Positions 31,051-42,317 of a DNA stretch of 64,000 bases are shown here, one piece after another. The notes under the pieces were generated by a model, which saw only the letters and a program-made list of their open reading frames with translations, did not search any database and was not told where the DNA came from. Location: the NCBI GenBank assembly GCA_977006965.1, contig OZ345364.1, positions 248,001-312,000 on the forward strand, written 5' to 3'. Source of the DNA: Phymatolithon calcareum. Its lineage: Eukaryota; Rhodophyta; Florideophyceae; Hapalidiales. Every line of letters starts with the position of its first letter. Position 1 is the first letter of the stretch. A program made the translations under genes and the position numbers.

Positions 31051-31232
31051 CAAGATTAGTCCTGAAATTGACTATGAATGTAAGCGACTCACTAGAGCAC
31101 TTGTTGGGAGAGAAATACGAATCAAGGATATACTGAATAGTGAAAGAACGTTAGCTTAAAAAAACGTGCGAAAGCGCCCCTGTTACTCTTGAGGAGCGGC
31201 CTTGGGAGCTTTTAAAATAAATCAACACATAT
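31051..31232 (+). pseudogene. R2 retroelement tail, second copy (unit 1)
   Basis: SKISPEIDYECKRLTRALVG and REIRIKDILNSERTLA, stop, then GGGAGCTTTTAAAATAAATC and an ATAT plus seven-C end. It is directly abutted by LINE RT codons read from the other strand. Confidence 0.55.
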
Positions 31233-31234
31233 CC

Positions 31235-31564
31235 CCCCCGCTCTAGTCGACACAAAACTCGCATTCTACCATGGCGGTGCTGGACATATCTCCCAAAAAC
31301 ATTCTTGAAGAATAAACCGTCTGCAGATTCGATTGCTGATTGTAATCGCTTTGTCAGGGGCGTCACGTGGAGTGCATACTCCCACTTTGGCAAAATAAGC
31401 GACTTGAAGATTCTAATGCATGTCACAGGCTGAAAGCCTCGAACATTGACTCCAATAGCCGCATTTTGTGTATGCACCCCACTGCATTTCGGACTCTTGA
31501 TAACGCCATGTCGTCTGTAACGCCTTTGTGGTTCATGCTTATCCCGAGATACGAGAGCATCCAT
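31235..31564 (-). pseudogene. Non-LTR RT C-terminal fragment (unit 1)
   Basis: Open for about 110 codons on the minus strand: GVHTQNAAIGVNVRGF, CIRIFKSLILPKWEYALHV, LTKRLQSAIESADGLFFKNV, RMRVLCRLE. This is the region behind the RT palm in LINE proteins, clearly related to 21560-21800 and 22480-22640. It is cut off by the R2 copy on its 3' side. Confidence 0.65.
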
Positions 31565-31569
31565 GCTTG

Positions 31570-32450
31570 ATGAAGAACTCGACCCGAAATGTGATAGGTG
31601 TGCTTCGGAAGTCCTTCCGTAAAAGCCTTAGTGGCACACTCCAGTCTTTTTCAGCCTTGCACACATTAGAAATATACGCAGAAAACTTGCCAGCTTAATA
31701 GGGAAATAGAAGTAGACGCCACTCGAGTGGAAGAGAAAACCGGTAGAGCCCCCAACACGAACGTTCTGGTGACGAGTTTAAGCACAGAAGACTTGCGGGA
31801 ACTCTAGCGGTCGTGCGGCGCGAGCCTTCACGGACGGAGAGGAATAAGCTTGATACGACGCTTTCGGCACGAATGAAGAGACGGACAAGAAGAACGAAAA
31901 GATAAACAAGAACGACGTCGTTCTACAAGCGGAGACCTTGGATTGGCCGTCGACCTTGAGATGAATGCTCGAGAAAGGGAAAAGGAGAACTTGTACGCAG
32001 TTGGCTCCGTGCTGGCTTGCACGAAGAAGGTTGCGAACAAGAAGGGTGCGAGAGCTCCGACTCCGCGTGGTCGAAGGGCCGTGCAGGCGAAGTTGAGTTT
32101 GCTACGAGCCGAGCATTCAAGCTGAAATCAAAAGAACTCCCCATCTTACTTTACTCAGAGGAAGGATCGATCTACCTTATATACTACAGCTATGCAAAAG
32201 CCAGCGATGTAGCTCATAGACACACGAGAGACACGTGCCCGTATGGCCCATCAGATCACCTACTACGAGCAGCATGACTATATAACAGCGGGTGTGACAA
32301 TCGAACCGTTGCACTGGAAGTACCGCAAACAGCAGACTGAACCAGAAAATAAGTTCCTGTTCTAAGATCCTTTGTTAAATTTGTCATACATCAAAGCTAC
32401 TTGGGCAGATTTGGCTAGCAATAACGTACGAAGGTCTACTCTACAGCGTC
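31570..32450. other. No gene recognised (unit 1)
   Basis: A purine-rich stretch (31850-32110) with charged frames such as 32017-32277 (86 codons, no domain). May be a decayed retroelement ORF1. Confidence 0.35.
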
Positions 32451-32454
32451 ACGA

Positions 32455-32605
32455 CAATATGGAAAACGACGAGTCCATATGTTAGGGACCAGGCGATATA
32501 CTAGAACGAGCAAGTTATGAAAAGCTGCTCCCGGACAATCTTAGGAGTGTTAATGAGGGCTTTCAAATAAACAACTAAAAAGTTCCTAAAAAAGGTACGA
32601 AGTTA
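32455..32605 (+). repeat. LINE segment shared with 22185-22345 (unit 1)
   Basis: ACAATATGGAAAACGACGAG, GGACCAGGCGATA, GAAAAGCTGCTCCCGGACAA and GAGGGCTTTCAAATAAACAA. It matches the junction between the two LINE copies at 22200-22345, so the junction itself is a repeated unit boundary of that family. Confidence 0.6.
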
Positions 32606-33059
32606 ATGCTATTTTTCTTTCTCGATCTTGAGACCGAATCAGAGCTTTCCATTCCTCGGCCGTACATAAATACTCTTTGCTGTCTGCCATCAAAAAACCA
32701 GCAGATATGTGTCCCGATGTCGTTTAAAAACATCCGGAGAAATTTGTCTGCAATTCAATCATTGAGTAGTTGGGCGATGACTTTAGGGAATGCTGGAAGT
32801 CAAAAATGTTTCTGTGTACTATCGAATTTCTCATTACAGTTAATGTTCAAAAAGCTCGAGTCTGCCAACCTTCATTTCCGAAGCACGCTCTGATGCCCAT
32901 ATACCGTCGAAATCCTCGAAATACTTATTGTGTTTCAGCTTTGATGTTAACAAGTATTACTGTCAGATCGCGTACTCGTGTTGACAAGCGCTCCCTTGTT
33001 GCAAGTCGTGTGAAGCATTGGCTCCCCCTTGCGAGTTGCCGGCCTATCTCCTGCAGGTG

Positions 33060-33125
33060 GCCATGTCTTACAAATTATCTTGCATTCTCTCACCCAAGTC
33101 TGTGGGACTTTTAAATAAAGTTAGA
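33060..33125 (+). repeat. R1-like repeat end (unit 1)
   Basis: CAAGTCTGTGGGACTTTTAA then ATAAAGTTAGATTAATAAAAAC. The 450 bases before it and the 800 after it hold only short unassigned frames. Confidence 0.5.
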
Positions 33126-33889
33126 TTAATAAAAACTCTTACCACGTCAATAGAACTATCTTCTCACAATTGGGGTGGACTCGATAAGTGGGAGAGAAAA
33201 CGTGTCCTACTGGCACTCTTCCGGATCTACAGACTGATGCATCAAAGACTTTCGCTTTTCCTCACACCAGACAAAGCTTCCACCAACGTCATTGTCGTAT
33301 GTTAGTAGGACGATAAATGGTCGCGGGAGTGTGATCCAGAAAAAAACGGAACTTGCAGACCGAGTAGTTTTGTCTCGTGTCAGGTAATGAGCCCATGTAC
33401 CGCCTGGAGTATTCAAAGTTGGGGGGGTTCGAGCGCAAACCTCCCCTAATATCATCAGCATTTCCAGCTCGACAACCGCCTGAATCAAGGCGACGTGTTA
33501 ATGTGAGACGAAATAGTCGCGGGAGTGCGATCGTGAAGCAAGTATTAATCGGAACTTGGTGGTCTAGTAGTTTTGCCTCGAGTCAGCATACTTACCATCA
33601 GTAACCTTATCAGCAGTGACTCTTTAATATTCTCCTCTTTCTCAAGGCCACCTCAGTCTGAAGATGTGAGTTTACGCTTTGGACAGCAGACTGGACAATC
33701 GATTATTTTAGATTCTTTAGGCACTTTGTTTTACCTTATAGGCAAGCTCTCAAATCCTGTGCCACATGACGTTCACGGGCTGCATGCTTCCACTTGATCC
33801 GGTGCAGAAAAAGCGCTCGGCATCATAGAGATTTACGCGAACATTGGTTACACTACATCGAGATGATGACTCTCAATTGCACAGTCATG

Positions 33890-34210
33890 CCAAGCATCGA
33901 TGACGAAAAGGACCGACCGGGCCACAAACCAAGAAGCCAAGAATTCCGGCGCGGGCGGTTCGCCCGCGCCGGCAAAAGCGACCTCGCCTATGAGGCTGGC
34001 AAATGTACGCATTTTGGCGGTAGCTCCGCCGAAATTGGGCGTCGTGATCGGGATCGCGCCTACATTGTTACGCCACCAAAGTCTCCAGTATTCTCGGTGA
34101 CTCCGATGCCAATGCATCGCCGCCGTAGGAAATTGACTAATTCCGCAAATTGAGGCGGCAAATGAAACAAGCAAGCTATCATAAAGCCGATCCCCGCGAG
34201 GGGCTGCTGT
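33890..34210. other. GC-rich segment with strong hairpins (unit 1)
   Basis: Contains a perfect 12-bp stem with a three-base loop (CCGGCGCGGGCG, GTT, CGCCCGCGCCGG; 33946-33972) and GGCGG-TAGCT-CCGCC at 34015-34029. Base composition differs from its surroundings. A minus frame (33848-34174, 108 codons) spans it without a recognised domain. Copies at +10,753 and so on. Confidence 0.6.
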
Positions 34211-34679
34211 AATCGGAGACAGCTAGGCGTCAACGAACCAATGCGTGAAAAAAAGACTGCTTTAACAGGAAGCATGCGCACTGGCAGGAGCAACGTAGAA
34301 GCCTTCGTGACACCTATGAGAGGATACGTTGAGCGGAGCAAACAGCCGAGGAGCGAGCACGGCGGCGGAAGTGGCGAAGAAGTACAACACCGAGCAAGAA
34401 GTCGGTTTCCAGAGAATACCTAAAATACCAGCGGTATGCCGCAACCGGCAGAGCGTCTATAGAGACGATGTCAACGCCCTTAATCAATAGGGACTTACGC
34501 GAGTACCGCTCCAAGTGCCATGAGCGGTTACGACATGCTATCGGATCAGTTGTCAAACGAGCTCGGTGCACTGATCACCGAGCTGCAAAATGTGGCACAA
34601 AGAACACACAATGACGCCTCGCTACCGTGGGTCGTCTGCGGCGAACAATACAGGAGTTCTGCAACTCAGATGGGATATC

Positions 34680-34812
34680 TGAGATCCTAAGTTTTTCCAC
34701 TCGCCCCCCTGGCGATGCGTTTTCGTGAGCTACACAAAGGTAGGTAGCAAGTGAGGAAGCCTTGCCCACGTCTTCGGAAATCTGTGGGGCTTTTAAATAA
34801 ACTTTGCTCAAA
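34680..34812 (+). repeat. R1 repeat end (unit 1)
   Basis: Body GCGTTTTCGTGAGCTACACA and AAGGTAGGTAGCAAGTGAGG, end CTGTGGGGCTTTTAAATAAA followed by an A-rich tail. Homologous to 23235-23370. Confidence 0.65.
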
Positions 34813-34857
34813 AAAAGGTCATGCCAAGCACTCCCTTTGGCGAAAAACGCATACCTC

Positions 34858-35420
34858 TCATTGTTGGTTTTATTTTAGAAGCCCTCAACGCCGGCGCACG
34901 CCGACACCAGAGCAGCTTCGCATTGCGCTGTAACCCTTTCTAGGGTAGACTACAGGATATTGTCTCCATCATCACACCATCATCTCCTCTTGCATCTCGT
35001 TTTCTAGCATCATTAGTTTGTCCATCGCTTGTTTCACTTCCTCTTATGTTCTATCATTCATCTGCGCCTGCGTTAGGTTGCGTTGAAGGGTTTCCAGTAG
35101 CATTGATGCTAATTCGTCGTAGTTGTCTATATATGCCGAGGGATTTCGCGGAGGGAAGCGGCCGAAAAACTATTTGACTGCCCGAAGTCTGTGTTTCCTC
35201 GACTTGATTTGGACTACGGGGTTCGGATTCTCGCTCATATCCACAGCGATTTTGCGTTTTTTGGCCTTCTCCGTCTCGCTCCGTGCCGAATAGTTTCGCA
35301 GTTTTTCATACTTGTGGGTGACAATTCCTTCCACGGCCCTCTTCGCTCCACAGTTACGGCGAACCCGATATATGTCTCTTAGTTTCTCATATCTCTCTCA
35401 CCACGACCACAAGCCAGCGA
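34858..35420 (-). pseudogene. R4 element with decayed ORF (unit 1)
   Basis: Second copy of the element at 5877-6395. Read on the minus strand it encodes YEKLRDIYRVRRNCGAKRAV and then the same charged protein, with stops replacing a Trp codon (VK-stop-FFGRF) and in the Glu-rich tail. It retains N-terminal codons missing from the left copy. Confidence 0.5.
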
Positions 35421-35864
35421 CCGCACTTTCATCTGCTCACAATTCGAGCCCATGTACGAAATTGCCTGAGTGATCCACTCTTTACCTTGATATCGGTCGA
35501 AAAGAAGAAATAGCGTTCACTTTGTGACAACTTACGAATCAATTTTAATCCCCTTGTCATCTAAGCTTTCCACTACCCGGCACAGGATCATCTATGAAGA
35601 TCATGATGCCCTTGCAGAAGTATGCCACCTACTGAATCTGTTCACAACCATGCTTCGGAGTCCTCATTAACTTTTGTAGGATTCCGATACGGCATATGAT
35701 CCCGCATGCATTGCACAGTCATGACATAAAAAGCTCCAACTGTACAGATGTCGTAATTACCAAGTATTTGACTGAATCGAGTAAGGCCATTGCGCTTCCT
35801 AGTATAATTTATCAACATATGCAGCACCGCATCATCCATGATCACCATATGCGAAGCTGCTCTG

Positions 35865-35912
35865 GTGTCCGCGTGCGCCGGCGTTGAGGGCTTCTAAAAC
35901 AAAAACCTACAA
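35865..35912 (+). repeat. R4 repeat end, plus orientation (unit 1)
   Basis: GCGTGCGCCGGCGTTGAGGG then CTTCTAAAACAAAAACCTAC. It stands inverted relative to the R4 element 450 bases away. Confidence 0.55.
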
Positions 35913-36129
35913 TTTTCTCCCATGCTCACCATCATTCTGATGACGGATGTTTTTTTTGATTCTTTGGACTACGATCCCCAGCATTCTGTTCCGAATGGTG
36001 ACGCCCGGATGATTGTGGTTCTTGTAAAACATCAATGAGATTTGACCCATTTTGTGAATTAAGGGACGAAGTACGTCTGTACATCCATTGAACTATGTGT
36101 TGAACATCGTGATTCAGCATCCTCTTCGT

Positions 36130-36151
36130 AATGATCATCTTCATGATCATT
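36130..36151. repeat. 9-bp stem hairpin (unit 1)
   Basis: AATGATCAT, CTTC, ATGATCATT. Perfect palindrome with a four-base loop; no gene adjacent. Confidence 0.6.
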
Positions 36152-36299
36152 CTGGTGATATTCAGAAAATTTTAGATACGGTCAGCTAACAGCTAAGGGT
36201 TACACTCGAGAGGCACCGCCATTATGAAGGGATGTACCTGAGCTTTACAGAGTGGGTGAACCCGAAAACAAGTATGTATAGTGATTTTATACGAAACAA

Positions 36300-36395
36300 G
36301 ACTTTTGTTTTGATTGGAGTTTATTTAAAAGCCTCACAGTCTTACGAATATACGGGCAAGGCTTCCTCAGTTGCTACCTTTCAGTGTGTAGACCG
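36300..36395 (-). repeat. R1 repeat end, minus orientation (unit 1)
   Basis: GGAGTTTATTTAAAAGCCTC, then AGTCTTACGAATATACGGGC and AAGGCTTCCTCAGTTGCTAC, closely related to 26655-26735 at the other end of the unit. Confidence 0.6.
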
Positions 36396-36548
36396 TTGAA
36401 ACCTACCGCCTTCCATAGGCGGTGGGGAAAGTTTGGAACCTGGATCGTCCTACCTACTATGTGGTTTTCTTGTGGGTTCGCTGCTGGTGTTCCCGCTATT
36501 TGGCTTTGTGTCCCGAGGGACATCTAGTTAACTTCTCGTATCTTGATT

Positions 36549-36881
36549 TCAGAGCAGTCCTTCTTCATTTTCCATGCACTCTATGATGGTCTTGCTGAAT
36601 AGTAAATGCTCGTTAAGTGCTCTCTCGGTATCCGGTCTTTTGTCTTCTTTCAAGTCGAATCCTGACAGATTGTTTTCCAGCGTTGCCATATGCTGTCGAG
36701 CTCGGTTTCCAAATTTTTCCACCATGCTTGTTGTCGACACCTGCGGAATTCTTCCGCAGACGTACTGAATCGCTAATTGCCTGCGCTTCACCTTCGGGAG
36801 TTTGAGGATTGCTGGTAGCTCGCTCGTCTTGTAATACGGGATTCTCCTCTTCCTCTTCAATTCGAGACGATCTCCTTCCAT
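36549..36881 (-). pseudogene. LINE ORF tail (unit 1)
   Basis: 110 codons open on the minus strand: MEGDRLELKRKRRIPYYKTS, ILKLPKVKRRQLAIQYVCGR, IPQVSTTSMVEKFGNRARQH. It is homologous to the end of the plus-strand LINE copies (22850-23110 and 21980-22180), so it is the C-terminal domain of the same retroelement family. Copies at 47302-47634 and 58055-58387. Confidence 0.6.
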
Positions 36882-37147
36882 TGTGAGGAATACGAAACAA
36901 GACTGCTATGCATCATGTAATTCTGTTTTTGCCTTCCACGCGCCGTGGTTTTGAAATCCTTATTGCGTTTTGATTGATCTTAACTTGTTAGAAACTATGC
37001 TATGAGAACTTCTTGAGTCAATGATCGTACTGAGATCATGAACTTTGACTCTCATATATAAGGTTTCGTGACAGGGGGATCTTTGTTCGCGGCAGTGCTC
37101 TGAATATTACACTTGTGCACGTCCTGACTCCATCGAACAGGGAAGGA

Positions 37148-37330
37148 GACCGGAGATAGGCGTTTGTACTGGTTTGTACCCCACTGAATCGTGCTACACC
37201 AATAAAAATGAAACTCTTCTTTAGCCAGAATCCGGCCAAAACCTCTTCGCAATTGGAAAGTTGCCCCAAGCGTCAGCTGATGCGTTGCTAACTTTTAAAT
37301 AAAATTCTAACTGTCTTTTTTTTCTTTCTT
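37148..37330 (+). repeat. R3 repeat end closing each unit (unit 1)
   Basis: CCCCACTGAATCGTGCTACA through CCCAAGCGTCAGCTGATGCG, CTAACTTTTAAATAAAATTC and a CTTTTTTTTCTTTCTTC tail. The unit junction lies 15 bases further on. Copies at 47901-48083 and 58654-58836. Confidence 0.7.
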
Positions 37331-37702
37331 CCATCCGACATGTTGAAACGGCAGAGATGCCTAAGGACGATATTTAATACAGCGCCATTGTCCACAAAAT
37401 CAATACTTCTTTTCAATTGAAGTTTATTTAATAGCCTCAAAGTCTTACGAATATATGGCCAAGGCTTCCTCAGTTGCTACATTCTAGTGTTACAGAGCAC
37501 CTCTTTGGAGAAAATCAGTACTAGGTGAATACTTTGGTGTCACAGCCGTGATTGAGCTGGTCGCGCTCCTACGCATTCTATCTTCATCCAAGATTAGTCC
37601 TGAAATTGAATATGAATGTAAGCGACTCACTAGAGCACGACATAATGAAGGCATGGGATCTAAAAGACCACAGGCTGGCAGCGTACGGATTGATGCGGAT
37701 GT

Positions 37703-38484
37703 CCCACGTGCAGACCTTATATGCGATTAATCGCATATCAAGCAAAGAAAACTTCACAGCTCGCAGAATATCGCCGGTTTTCCAATTTTTTTCCTGTTGA
37801 TAATCGAAGAGGGTTGTCTGCCTTCTATACAGATGCTCTTCGCCTTCAGAAGACTCCTTTATGCTCTATCCCACGTGCATGGGGCATGCGATTTTTCGCA
37901 TATAAGGAAAATGTACATTTTTGATAGCAACATTGTGCTTTTTTAAACTTTTTGTCCTTGTTGAAAATCCTGTTGAAGTGTCGAGCATCATAAAAATATC
38001 AGCTATGATTACGAAGTTACATGCGAAATATCGCATATAACTGGTTTACTCATAGCTCGCCTTCTTTTCGATAAAATGTCTTTAGTTCAATAGAGCAATA
38101 ACGGAGTCTTCTGAAGGCGAAGAGCATCTGTATAGAAGGCAGACAGCCCTCTTCGATTATCAACAGGAAAAAAATTGGAAAACCGGCGATATTCTGCGAG
38201 CTGTGAAGCTTTCTTTGCTTGATATGCGATTAATCGCATATAAGGTCTGCACGTGGGCTATAAAACTAAAGACATTTTATGGAAAAGAAGGCGAGCTATG
38301 AGTAAACCTGTTGTATGCGATATTTCGCATGTAACTTCGTAATCATAGCTGATATTTTTATGATGCTCGACACTTCAACAGGATTTTCAACAAGGACAAA
38401 AAGTTTAAAAAAGCACAATGTTGCTATCAAAAATGTACATTCTCTTTATATGCGAAAAATCGCATGCTCCATGCACGTGGGATA
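37703..38484. repeat. Interlocked inverted repeat (unit 2)
   Basis: Copy of 26950-27731 at +10,753, with no difference seen. Confidence 0.9.
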
Positions 38485-39948
38485 TCAACAATACCAGTTT
38501 CATGACGAAAATTTAGAGCCTGCCATATAATGTGTTCAACACCCGAAGTGTATTAAGTCGGCAAAATAGACCCGTAACTTTGGGAAAGCCGGCAGGAGTC
38601 ACGACCTGCTGTGATCCAAGTGGAGGTTTGGAATGGAGAATGACGGCCCTCGATTGCGTAAGTTGAAGTTCTGCCCTGTGGAAGTTGCTGTTCTCAAGCT
38701 GCCCTGTTACTCAATTTGAGGCTTTGGGAGCTTTTAAAATAAATTAACATATATCCTCCCGAAGTGTATTGGCGACTACATGCCAGAGGCCCCGACATAT
38801 ACCAAATATACCTAGTCTAGGTAGTCCCTGGAGAAGCTGTGCCCGTATATTCGTAAGACTGTTAGATTTTTGAATAAAACCTGTCAAAAAACCCTTCTGT
38901 GTTCTGGAGACACCAATTCTAAGATCATCATCACTCGAGCCACGCATGAGATATCACAGATGCCATGACGATACCTGGAATATGCTCTATTCGTACATGC
39001 TTCGGAAGATGTCAAGCTTCTAGTTATAAATCTTGTGGTCGCGCCAGCCACAGATCACCAAACTGGGAGCTCTCAAATACAATGACCATTTTGAAAATGG
39101 TAAACAGCGATACAGGGATACTCCCCAATAACTTGGTCTCTTTCCGTCAAGCAATGATACAGAAGCTTCCTGAAGGGTTTATTCATGTATCTGCATTTTA
39201 TCGTCGAGATTTTCCTAGAAAAATCGAACACAGTTCGAGGCACTGCAGTAGCAGGTCTAGAAAATACTGCAATCTTTAAATGAAGCGCAGCATTACCGGG
39301 GAGTTCCTTCGAATATCGTCATTTTCTGTCCTTCTTAGAAGGCAAAAGATGCGTGTGACATTTTGCACATGAAGATTTTAAGAAAAAAGTTAACTAGAGC
39401 TTGGGATCATTAAGCACAATCTCATCGACCACCTGCGCACGTCAACTTCGGTACAAGCTCATTCATATTCATAACCATCAGGTCGCTTCGCCAAAAAGGG
39501 GAGTCCTTTGGAATGATTCCACGACGGAGATTCATCATGGATCTATGAGATGCACCACACTATGAATTCTCAGAGGCCGAAAACACATAATATTCTCAAA
39601 CATTTGGCTAAACTCAGTTGATTCGGACATGTTCTTCCATCTTACCTCTTAAGTAGTGCCCTTTTTCAAACCCTCAATGCTCCACGTAACAGTTTCTCCA
39701 GTGCGAGACAAAGCAGAATAATGTAGCATCTTTAGAAATGTTTCTGGTTTAAATGAGAATTGAAAGCCATGTGTGGCTTTCAAAAAACTGGTGTGGAAAA
39801 GCTATCCTCTTTGTGCATGGAGTGCATAGGTGAAAATCTCTCGACCGGAAATCTTCTATATATAGTGGAACGCTTATTCGAACTCTCTTGAGATTCAAGA
39901 ATCTAGACAGAAACAAACCTGAAAAATTACCCCCACATAACTGCCATC

Positions 39949-40383
39949 ATGAAGTCGACTATGTTCTTGGTCACCGTAGCAGCTATAATCACCATATCCG
40001 TTGGAGTCGTCACAGAGCCCTTGGCGGTTGATGCCAAGCTTGCTCTGATCTCGGAGAAAAACGTCGATGCAGTACCGCTTTCTCTGCCCGAGGATTCAGT
40101 TGATGTGACTGAGAAGTCTGAGGGAACGCTTGGTACTACTGAGCGCAGTGGAAAGAAGCACCGGCACTGCAAGCCCTATTGGGGCTATTGCTGGAAGTGC
40201 AAGTACTATCGGTATCGGTTCTGCAAGAAATATGCGACATATCACTGGAGTCACTACAAGGAGCATGACAAGAAGCACGACAACAAGCATTATGGGAAGC
40301 ATAAGTGCATCGAGTATGGATACAGGTACAAGCGTCACTGCTGGAAATATCGCTGCTACAAGAAGTGCTACGGGAAGTGGTAA
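39949..40383 (+). CDS. Secreted Cys/Tyr/Lys/His-rich protein, array copy 2
   Basis: Identical in protein sequence to the copy at 29196-29630, with the same TATA box and 3' region, so presumably co-expressed with the others. Confidence 0.88.
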   Translation: MKSTMFLVTVAAIITISVGVVTEPLAVDAKLALISEKNVDAVPLSLPEDSVDVTEKSEGTLGTTERSGKKHRHCKPYWGYCWKCKYYRYRFCKKYATYHWSHYKEHDKKHDNKHYGKHKCIEYGYRYKRHCWKYRCYKKCYGKW

Positions 40384-41987
40384 TAGATCTAAGCAGAGAT
40401 GAATTGTGCATATATCAATAGACATTAATGCTCAGTGCGTGAGAAAGAGGAGGTGCTCTCCTTAAATAAATGTCTTTCTCTGAAAATAGGAAGTGCGAAA
40501 TATTCCCTTTCATATTGTAATTTCTGGCACGTCTAGATGCTTCTGAATGCGAAGAAGACAAAAACGGAGTAACCGCCGCAATTATAAATCCGAAAAAAGC
40601 GGTCTGGAGAAGGAACGGATACTTAGACTACTGTGGAGGAAGCAGAAGTTCCTCAGATCTGATGGGAAAGGGGGAGAAAAACTGATCCTTGAATTTTCAT
40701 CCAGGTCGCGACATTGCTTTTCGCAAGGAAAGGGGATACCATCTGGATTGACGACTTCCAAGTGCTGTTCTCTTTCTTTATATTCTCCTAAAGTTGAGCG
40801 AAGAAGTATATAGACTCTCAGAATGAAGTTACTGGGGGGATATTTGATGGTTTTATTTTGAGAGCTCCCAAAGCCTCACCTTGGAGTAACGGGGCAGCTC
40901 TTGCGATAATCTCTAAGCTAAAGTCCTCTGGCTACTCAAAACGTTCTTGATTCGTAATTCTCTCCCAACAAGAGCTCCTGTGAGTCTCTTTTACTCAAAC
41001 TCAATTTCGAAAGGTACTGGGGGCCAGACTAACAGGACCATGTCCTCTCGCGTCCGAAAAATATTACCGGCTTTGACTGACCTGCCGTGAGGGCTACTTC
41101 AACTTTTTTAAGAGGAAATTATTTATATGCTCACCAAGTTTCCCGTATTTACTACTATACTCACTTTTCCCAGGTGCACTTATGACCCCCGCTTTTGTTG
41201 ACAGTCTCCTAGCTCTGGTCTAAAGTACTGGTCCGGTGGAAAAAGTCTGCTCACAAGTGAATGGAGAGGTAGATTACTGGTGTGGGCATTTCCGGGGGGC
41301 AAAAAGTCGAAATGGTTCTACATGTAGCTTCCGCCTCAATACGAGGTCTTTTAAGGAATTATTGGAGACCCAGAGGCCCAATGAGTCTCTAACTCATCAA
41401 TGAATATCTAGATTTTTAGGCCCAGCTAGAAAAGGGCTGCACCTAGCCGCTGTCATCATTTACACAGGAGAAAGAACAACACGTTTAAGGTGCCCAAGGT
41501 TGACATTTACCCGAGCCCCCCTTTAGAGGAAATCAGTGTTGGGTGCTTACTGTGGGATTACCACGGTGATCGAACTAGTCGCCTTACAACATACTCTAGC
41601 GTCGTCCAAGATAAGTGCAGATATTGAGGTTGAATACAAGAGACTCACATGAGCTCTTGTTGGGAGAGAATTACGAATCAAGTACGTTTTGATTAGCCAG
41701 ACGACTTTAGCGTAGAGATTATCGCAAGAGCTGCACCCGTTACTTCAAGGTGAGGCTTTGGGAGCTCTGAAAATAAAATCATCAAATATCCCTAGCCGCT
41801 GTCCAAGATTAGTCCTGAAATTGACTATGAATGTAAGCGACTCACTAGAGCACTTGTTGGGAGAGAAATACGAATCAAGGATATACTGAATAGTGAAAGA
41901 ACGTTAGCTTAAAAAAACGTGCGAAAGCGCCCCTGTTACTCTTGAGGAGCGGCCTTGGGAGCTTTTAAAATAAATCAACACATATCC

Positions 41988-42317
41988 CCCCCGCTCTAGT
42001 CGACACAAAACTCGCATTCTACCATGGCGGTGCTGGACATATCTCCCAAAAACATTCTTGAAGAATAAACCGTCTGCAGATTCGATTGCTGATTGTAATC
42101 GCTTTGTCAGGGGCGTCACGTGGAGTGCATACTCCCACTTTGGCAAAATAAGCGACTTGAAGATTCTAATGCATGTCACAGGCTGAAAGCCTCGAACATT
42201 GACTCCAATAGCCGCATTTTGTGTATGCACCCCACTGCATTTCGGACTCTTGATAACGCCATGTCGTCTGTAACGCCTTTGTGGTTCATGCTTATCCCGA
42301 GATACGAGAGCATCCAT
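41988..42317 (-). pseudogene. Non-LTR RT C-terminal fragment (unit 2)
   Basis: Same as 31235-31564 at +10,753. Confidence 0.65.

Larger units (their letters stand above)
26593..37345 (+). repeat. Tandem array unit 1 (10,753 bp)
   Basis: First copy of a unit repeated head to tail. Identity begins at AAACGGCAGAGATGCC (26593); the preceding bases do not match those before the second copy. The unit closes with an R3 end and CCATCCGACATGTTG. A private base difference is at 28803 (A; C in the other copies). Confidence 0.95.

Noticed and set aside
33400-33470. GGGGGTTCGAG resembling a tRNA T-arm
   Set aside because: The flanking bases do not form a T stem and no acceptor or anticodon arm could be drawn.
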